A stretch of 64,000 nt of DNA, taken from assembly GCF_900111985.1 (NCBI RefSeq), contig NZ_FOKI01000012.1, forward strand, positions 46,371 through 110,370. The letters run 5' to 3'. Made by a program: the position numbers and the translations under genes. The stretch's first letter is position 1, and every line of letters begins with the position of its first letter. Positions 63,882 through 64,000 of the stretch are shown here, in pieces. Below the pieces are notes generated by a model. The model was given only the letters and a program-made list of their open reading frames with translations, was not told the origin of the DNA and ran no database searches. Source of the DNA: Clostridium frigidicarnis (lineage in GTDB: Bacteria; Bacillota; Clostridia; Clostridiales; Clostridiaceae).

Positions 63882-64000
63882 TTAAACTTCAAATCTTCCT
63901 TCAAATAAAATACTAAGTTGAGCTAAAGTACTCGCCCAATGTTGAATTGGTGAAGTCCATTTCTTCATTATCTGCTCTGTTGAAAGATACAGTGACTTCC
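63882..64000 (-). mobile_element. IS256-family transposase, 3' end
   Basis: The last 39 codons of a transposase gene that runs off the right edge on the minus strand: SLYLSTEQIMKKWTSPIQHW, then ASTLAQLSILFEGRFEV and TAA. The phrase KKWT-PI--W--L-QL-I-FEGR is the conserved C terminus of IS256/IS905-type transposases. The element's left inverted repeat should lie between the stop codon and about 63800 but is not obvious. Confidence 0.85.

Noticed and set aside
1..64000. CRISPR arrays, tRNA or rRNA genes, replication origin
   Set aside because: No regularly spaced direct repeats, no cloverleaf with CCA-proximal TTCGA motif outside the T-box, and no DnaA-box clusters were seen.

Overview
The window is AT-rich DNA with short intergenic spacers, many intrinsic terminators and strong AGGAGG-type ribosome binding sites. 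Its gene content (a spore-cortex-lytic-type protein with SpoIID and peptidoglycan-binding domains, a methionine T-box, LytS/LytR, LevR-controlled PTS, flavodoxin/ferredoxin fusion) points to an anaerobic spore-forming Firmicute, most likely Clostridium sensu stricto. The species cannot be fixed from the sequence alone.

Layout. 1-5 kb: 5' part of a CstA-type carbon-starvation/pyruvate transporter next to a LytS/LytR-type two-component pair, then an orphan target-recognition-domain protein. 5-12 kb: peptide deformylase, a MarR plus flavodoxin-ferredoxin operon with a visible operator, two small membrane proteins, and a heterodimeric ABC exporter with one degenerate ATP site. 12-20.5 kb: small acidic protein, TauE/SafE permease, and a mannose-family PTS (IIA-IIC-IID-IIB) followed by MurQ, preceded by a sigma-54 promoter and a LevR-type activator gene that is split by a frameshift in an (AT)n run. 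20.5-33 kb: a heme/FMN-binding membrane protein with a decayed copy upstream, ZIP transporter, WYL and GyrI-like regulators, a SleC/SpoIID-like multi-domain protein, a decayed metG behind an intact methionine T-box, a GntR regulator, a 199-bp hairpin element and an AEC permease. 33-41 kb: a three-gene GlpA-like oxidoreductase operon, a 59-residue membrane protein, a chemoreceptor and a berberine-bridge-type flavoenzyme.

41-58.5 kb looks like an accessory and defence region. It holds a serine beta-lactamase-like protein with a gene scar at its 3' end, an AAA ATPase lacking the expected C-terminal nuclease, a HipA-like fragment, a GHKL ATPase, a broken RES-domain toxin gene, an unusual protein whose N terminus looks like a proteasome-beta/HslV Ntn hydrolase, a HIT / PLD-helicase / MazG operon, and a two-gene AAA ATPase plus HNH nuclease pair that fits a Septu (PtuAB) system. 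58.5-64 kb returns to housekeeping-type genes: PadR-DUF1700-DUF4097 operon with paired operators, DEAD-box RNA helicase, cupin, a MerR regulator behind a textbook 19-bp-spacer MerR promoter, and the 3' end of an IS256-family transposase at the window edge.

A short (about 55-67 bp) palindromic interspersed repeat with imperfect GGCACAT termini occurs four times, plus partial traces, and appears to be a miniature mobile element. The strongest candidates for new biology are the Ntn-hydrolase fusion at 49.6-51.4 kb, the HIT-helicase-MazG operon, and the mannose-type PTS coupled to MurQ under a slippage-prone sigma-54 activator.
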